In this document: positions 58,810 to 64,000 of the stretch, piece after piece
Layout: every line of letters begins with the position of its first letter
Position numbering within the stretch: position 1 is the stretch's first letter
Assembly (NCBI RefSeq): GCF_000283155.1
Contig: NW_004454163.1
Span: 6,745,307 to 6,809,306 of the forward strand
Source of the DNA: Ceratotherium simum simum
Taxonomy: Eukaryota; Chordata; Mammalia; Perissodactyla; Rhinocerotidae
Direction: 5' to 3'
Length of the DNA: 64,000 nucleotides
The notes under the pieces: generated by a model
Seen by the model: only the letters and a program-made list of their open reading frames with translations
What the model was told of the DNA's origin: nothing
Databases searched by the model: none
Position numbers and translations under genes: made by a program

Positions 58810-60070
58810 TCTTTCTAGAGCTTGCACCACTTTAGACCTGGCCTGTTAATAGCACTCTTAGGAAACTGTTTTGTCTTCTTTCCGTTCCGCCTACTCCAGA
58901 ACGTCAGTGTCCCCGCAGCCCGGCAGTTAATTGGGGGGTTACTGGCCTTATGCTATGTTAGCTCTTAGAAAATTGAAAGTGCTTCTTACGCATCTCTTTG
59001 CTTCTTGTTTGGTTTATCTTTTCCAAAGCTCAAAACGAACAAGAGAGAGCCTGACCTGCTCCCTCCAGACAGCTTCTGAATGACAGCCTTCCAGAACTGT
59101 CAGCCAGCACTTAGCTGACACCAGCTCAGCTCCTGGCTGCAAGTGACTTGGGGGAGAATCTGAGTGGCTGGCTGGCACTCCTGTCCCGACGCCTGGCAGC
59201 AGGCCTGGCATGCCACAGTGGTCACTGCTGGCTGAGTGAGTCAGTTACTGAATCCAAGACAGGGAACAACCTCACCTGCCAGTCCAGAGCCAGTCTTTTC
59301 TACTTTTAGTACAGAAATTTTTTAAAAACAAGAGGGGAAAAACCTGGAGAGATCACTCCCTACCTAGATATGGTCCCAGCCACTCTTTCCCTTCCTTTCC
59401 TCTTCTGTTCCTGAGCCACTTCCCTCATTGCCAACCCAGCCCATCTACTCCCTGCCTCTTCACACACAAGATCTCCTTTCCTCCTGGTAAGGTCCAACCT
59501 ATAGTAACTTCCTCCTAATTCAGATCAGTTTTCCTGTGTTACCATGGCAACCCACTGCTACTAAGAATTTTCAGCAAAGTCACTTCTCCCCTATATTTTT
59601 CATAGGAAATCTGCATTCTACATCTTGTCCTTCTCCGCTTGCCACTGCCAGTTCTAGCAAAACTTCAGCCCCAGATTGTCAAATGTTTTTAAACAGCCAT
59701 ATGTCTTTTAAACTATTTTGATATATTTTGAATAATTTTAGATATAATGTCATCAACTTAGTTAATTCCAAATACATCAGTACAATTCTCTCCACGGAGT
59801 GTACCTGGCTTGCTTTGTGAGGGGTGGACAAGTTGAATCTGTACTTATGCAGAGGCGTCGACAGGAACTGAACGGTGAGTACTGAGCAGGGAAGTGGTTC
59901 AGGTGGGACTGCTGGTGCCTCAGAGGGAAGGCAGGAGCAAACCAGAAACCTGTCCCAAGAAAATAGTCCAGCCCACACGGATCAGGCAAGAGCTTGTGAA
60001 AACAGCCATGAAAACACCCAGAACTCAGCATGCCCCTTTCTGAGCCCTTGCTGAGCAGAAGTCACAGATT
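58810..60070. other. Intergenic stretch, mostly unassigned
   Basis: No gene recognised. C/T-rich text at 59.35-59.55 kb is L2-like but too weak to call. Confidence 0.4.
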
Positions 60071-60074
60071 TGGT

Positions 60075-60310
60075 GCAGAGGAAAGAATACGCCCTTTGAA
60101 ATCAAGCAGAATTGAGTGTTATTCTCCACTCTGTTACTGAACTAGCTGTGCTGTGTGAGCTTGGGCAGGAACCTTACCTCTCTGAATCTCAGTAGTCTAT
60201 CTTTCCAAATTATTGGGAGAAATAAATGGGCTCATGTGTATAAAAGGGCCTACAGTAGTTCTCAGCACACACTTGGTAAAGAGTAACTGCCATTATTACA
60301 ATTACTATCG
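60075..60310 (+). repeat. MIR SINE fragment
   Basis: TGCTGTGTGAGCTTGGGCAG, TTACCTCTCTGAATCTCAGT and AGGGCCTACAGTAGTTCTCA follow the sense MIR order. Confidence 0.75.
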
Positions 60311-60896
60311 TGAGCAAAGACCTCTGAGGCAGCCAGAGCTGGAGCACAAAGAGCAGACACCAAGGTTACCAAATAACCAGGCTAGGTGCACAGCTGGTAA
60401 CCAAACCAGACATCATGGTCTGAACACACCAAGGTTCAGGATATAAGCAGTAATGAGAAGCTCGTTACATCTCGAGCCTCTAACGAGGCACCAAGTCTCG
60501 TTAGATGCTGCTGCAAGAGCAATATCCTAGAGTTGTCTCAGTAAGGAAGACACTGACCCAGCAAAGGAGCCACGTGCTGGACCTGGAAGCCAGGTCCCTG
60601 CTCGGGCCTAGAAAACAGGCTGGGCACACACAGAAGAGGCTATTTAACCTGGGATGGTTCAAAAGGACCCATGAATGAGGAGTTGGTTCCAAGGCTTGAA
60701 CCTTCAACTTGAAAAATATGGCCTGCAGAAGAGTCTTAAGTTGAGTGCATAACAGGATGGTAAGTGAGACATTTCCTGATGTCAAGAACAATGCGGGTCA
60801 GATCAACAGTCCTGTCCATACTGAAAGACTACACCTAGAAAAGCAACCACTAGCCCAAGCCCTCCTTCTAGGATGTATAAGAAGGGGTGGGAGAAG

Positions 60897-61113
60897 GGCC
60901 GGCCCCATGGCTTAGCGGTTAAGTGCACGTGCTCTGCTGCTGGCGGCCCGGGTTCGGATCCCGGGCGCGCACCAATGCACCGCTTCTCTGGCCATGCTGA
61001 AGCCGCGTCCCACATACGGCAACTAGAAGGATGTGCAGCTATGACATACAACTGTCTACTGGGGCTTTGGGGGGAAAAAATAAATAAATAAATAAATCTT
61101 AAAAAAAAAAAAA
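60897..61113 (+). mobile_element. ERE1-type SINE, near-intact
   Basis: Head GGCCGGCCCCATGGCTTAGC, GGGTTCGGATCCCGGGCGCG, ATACGGCAACTAGAAGGATG, a TAAATAAATAAA run and a 15-A tail. Its target-site duplication AAGAAGGGGTGGGAGAAG (18 bases, no mismatch) at 60879-60896 and 61114-61131 makes it the youngest-looking ERE here. Confidence 0.97.
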
Positions 61114-61131
61114 AAGAAGGGGTGGGAGAAG

Positions 61132-62690
61132 ACCAAGTAAAACTAGTGGTGGCCCCTTCTTTGGAAGTTGTTTCCCAGGCAGAGGCAGCAGGGACTGGGG
61201 CAGAGAATTTGGCACAAATTCTCTCAGTATCTTGGAAGGCGATGGGCTGATGTTTTAGAAAAATCTAAAGGTAAGACACTGTGGCTAAAGCTGCCCCTGG
61301 AGGACGAAGAGGGGTAGCCAGCTGCACTTTCAGAGGCAAAGGAATGCAAGTCTCATGGGCCAACTATAAACTCCCTGAGAGGGAGCCGACTCTGTAGTCT
61401 TGAACAAGACTCTGCCCAGAGGCCCTCCCAGAGGCGTGGGGTAACCCCAATAGAGGGTCTGTGTGGGGTGGACTTAGGAGCCAGGAAGAAGTCTTAAGTG
61501 GCCAGCTGGAGGAAGCACTATCCAGCAGAGAAAACCATGGTTGGAGGGATCCTGGAAAACCCACAGAAGTGATCCATGAGGGGGAAAATTAGCATTTGAA
61601 CATCAGTCACACACAGAAGGCACCAAAGCCAAATGACAATAGTACCAATCTAGGAAGAACCTTTCTCCTCTCCTTGTCTCCTCCTCTCCTTGGGCCAACT
61701 CTGGAAAAGATAGAGGCAGCTTAGTTGGGCTCTCACCAAGTGTGATGTTAACCAGGGAGAAGCTTAATCCGGGTGAAAGAGACATGTTTTAATATTAGAC
61801 TGGACTGGACTTTTTAATACTTAAATGTGACTGGAAAAAGCTATGGATCTGTCTGAAATTTCACCCTAGAGTGGGAAAAAGAATGATTTGATAGAGTTTG
61901 CTTAAAGGCAGTGGGTATATTTGCGTGAGAGGGAAGCTATTTTATAAATTTCATTCATCCCAAGTCCAAATCAAGCAATAAAAGATGCCTTTTTGGTTTG
62001 TCTAACTGTGGAACTGCGTATAGTTCTAAGACTGACAGACTCAGAAGATGCCGACTTTGCTGGATTTCAGAATCTGGAAGTGGGAGTGTCGTGCACATTT
62101 GGAAACATATACTTATACCTATTTCATAGTTTCAGTCTCAAATACAGGATAAATATATCCTTAGAAGACAAGGGAATAGGATTTAGGATTTGGGGTCATC
62201 TCACGGGAACTTTTTGTTTCCAAGAACGCCCGCATAGAGCCCATCTCCAGGGATCTCCACTGGATCTCTCTCTTTGCCTCCCTCGTGGCTTTCCAGCCCC
62301 AACTCAGATAGCTTATGATCCATGAAGAGAAGTTCCTAAAACTCCAGAATGTTCTAAGACTCCGCATATGTTCTACTCTTGTTTCATGTTGAATCCCAGG
62401 AATTTTTGGAGATTTGGAAAGCTCCACCCTCACCTCCACAGATCAAGAACATGGGCTAAGGTTGCTTTTGGTGGAGGAGAACATACAAATATCCCAGGGC
62501 ACAAACTTTGCCACCCAGGAAATAAAAGTTCTGAATGGGTTTAGAATCTCTTAAAGAGAGAATTCCCCAAGATGAATGTGTTTCAATTAGTAAAAGGATC
62601 ACAGCAGATTCAACCACTCTGTAAGTAAATTACTATATATCAAAAGCCATTTGCCATTCTGGTTTCAGTTAAAATGGCACAAGCATGCTC
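61132..62690. other. Intergenic stretch, unassigned
   Basis: No gene recognised. The right part may already belong to the LINE-1 5' region that follows, but I see no firm landmark for it. Confidence 0.4.
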
Positions 62691-62699
62691 TACTCTATT

Positions 62700-64000
62700 A
62701 CTTTCACTGAATGCAACTAAAAATGACAGACAAATTATATGGAGAAGCTATAAAGGACTTTGAAGAAAAAGTAGTAGCAGGAAGACTGGAGAAGAAAACA
62801 AAAACTCCAAATAAGATTGATTCATGGATGAGTTTCCTGCATTTTTTCCCCCTCCAATGTACCCTGTTCTATAATCAAAAGCAGCCTGAAACCCAGAATT
62901 GTGCACTAGGAGTGGAGAGAAAGAGCTCTCTCTTTCTGGTCTGAGAATGGGAAAAGGGACCGATAAACATCAAAGAGAATGGAGGAAATCCCTCTTATTT
63001 TTGGTCATTTCCATTAACTCCACCTACCTTTCAGGCCACCCTATGGTGGTGGCAATGACAGCAATGGTGGCAGCAGCTGATCAGGTGCCTAAAACTCTGA
63101 GGAAAGGGAACCTTTCTCTCTGACCAAAGGGACTGTGGTCCCAAGAGCATAGGGAGAATTTGCATTGCTTTCTGTCTCTATCTATTCTCCCACTGCTTGG
63201 CTTTGGAGATAGACATAGCAATATGCCACAGAGTAGGGAAACTACAACTCCAGCTTTCTAGCCAGGAGACCAGAAGAGGTCCCTGGGGGGCAGAAAATGT
63301 CACAGTGACATGGTGAAGAGGAAACTCAGAAGAGTAATACCATGAAGTTGTGTATGAACACCTTGGTTTATTCCTGAGCTACAAATTCAAGGATCTGACC
63401 TTAGGCAGCATACCAAAAGCTTTGAGATCTGAACTATGGGCTAGACAACCACCCAGATACTAGTCTGGCCACTGAGAGGTAGACACATGGGACATATCTG
63501 AATAGCACTACAAAAACTTAGAAGACTGAACTGACATTAAAACCACAGCCCGCTGAAGACAGGTCAGAACTTGTGGCCTAATCAAGTCCATTCCTTGCTG
63601 AAACAAATAAAAAATCAACACTTTGCATGGGAATCAAACAGGACTGAGTCTCAAAACAATATGCAAAATGTCCCAAATGAAGAATCAGGAAAATCTCAAC
63701 AACTCACAAGGATAAAGATAATCAACAGACACCAACCCCAAGATGACACACAAGTCTAAATTATCAGACAAGGACTTCAAAGCAGCTATTATAACTATGC
63801 TCCCATAAATTTGGAAGAATGGTCTTGAAAAGACTGGAAAGATAGTCTAAGCAGAGAAATACGTAATATAAAAAAGAACCAACAACATAAAAATTCACTG
63901 GAAACCCTCAATAGTAGAATAAAGATGACAGAGGAAAGAGTCAGTACACTTGAATCTAGATCAATAGAAATTATTCAGTCAAAACAACAAAAAGTTATTT
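62700..64000 (+). mobile_element. LINE-1 5' region running out of the window
   Basis: From about 63690 on, ACACCAACCCCAAGATGACA, TTATCAGACAAGGACTTCAA-AGCAGC, AGAGGAAAGAGTCAGTACAC and TAGAAATTATTCAGTC are typical of the A-rich region leading into L1 ORF1. The left border is a guess; only 63540-64000 is firm. ORF1 itself is not reached. Confidence 0.65.

Noticed and set aside
60897..60970. tRNA gene from A/B-box-like motifs in the ERE heads
   Set aside because: Box-like promoter remnants are present, but there is no cloverleaf acceptor stem. These are tRNA-derived SINEs.
35000..64000. First exon of GALNT1 or another divergent gene
   Set aside because: No second CpG island and no exon-like coding segment was recognised in this flank.

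Overview
This window looks like nuclear DNA from an odd-toed ungulate (Perissodactyla: horse, rhinoceros or tapir). The basis is nine tRNA-derived SINEs of the ERE (equine repetitive element) type. Each opens with a GGGCCGGCCC-like head and a 'TGGCTTAGCGGTTAAG'-like A-box region, and each is bounded by target-site duplications I could read. The exact genus cannot be fixed from this. There are no prokaryotic signals.

I can support one protein-coding gene: INO80C, encoding subunit C (the Ies6 orthologue) of the INO80 chromatin remodeller. It lies on the minus strand and is complete. Five coding exons at 34614-34459, 19418-19308, 18269-18158, 17218-17151 and 12041-11910 join in frame to 192 codons. 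All four introns have GT..AG borders, and the introns are about 15.0, 1.0, 0.9 and 5.1 kb. A CpG-rich promoter surrounds exon 1 (about 34.32-34.90 kb). It carries four NRF1-like palindromes at near-regular spacing, a GC box, an ETS-type CGGAAGT, a CCAAT box, a CACGTG E-box and a TCTCGCGA element. A short 3' UTR with a candidate ATTAAA signal follows the stop codon.

Layout: 1-11.7 kb is intergenic DNA downstream of INO80C, filled with old LINE-1 and MIR fragments, two EREs, an MLT2-like LTR, a TIR transposon and a cluster of hAT (MER5-like) elements. From 11.9 to 34.6 kb is INO80C. Its introns hold L2, L1, ERE, MLT1-like and MIR insertions and a CA microsatellite. From 34.9 to 64 kb is the 5' flank of INO80C, towards GALNT1 if the human gene order holds. 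No exon is recognisable there: it holds L2 fragments, L1 3' ends, two ERVL/MaLR-type LTRs, a second copy of the TIR transposon, three EREs, and at the right edge the 5' part of a LINE-1 that runs out of the window.

I found no undescribed multi-gene system. The points most worth a second look are the spaced NRF1-like array in the INO80C promoter, a TIR transposon whose empty site is preserved in a related repeat 1.8 kb away, an ERE with a duplicated A-box region, and two unexplained open frames of about 190-200 codons at 39.4 and 42.9 kb.
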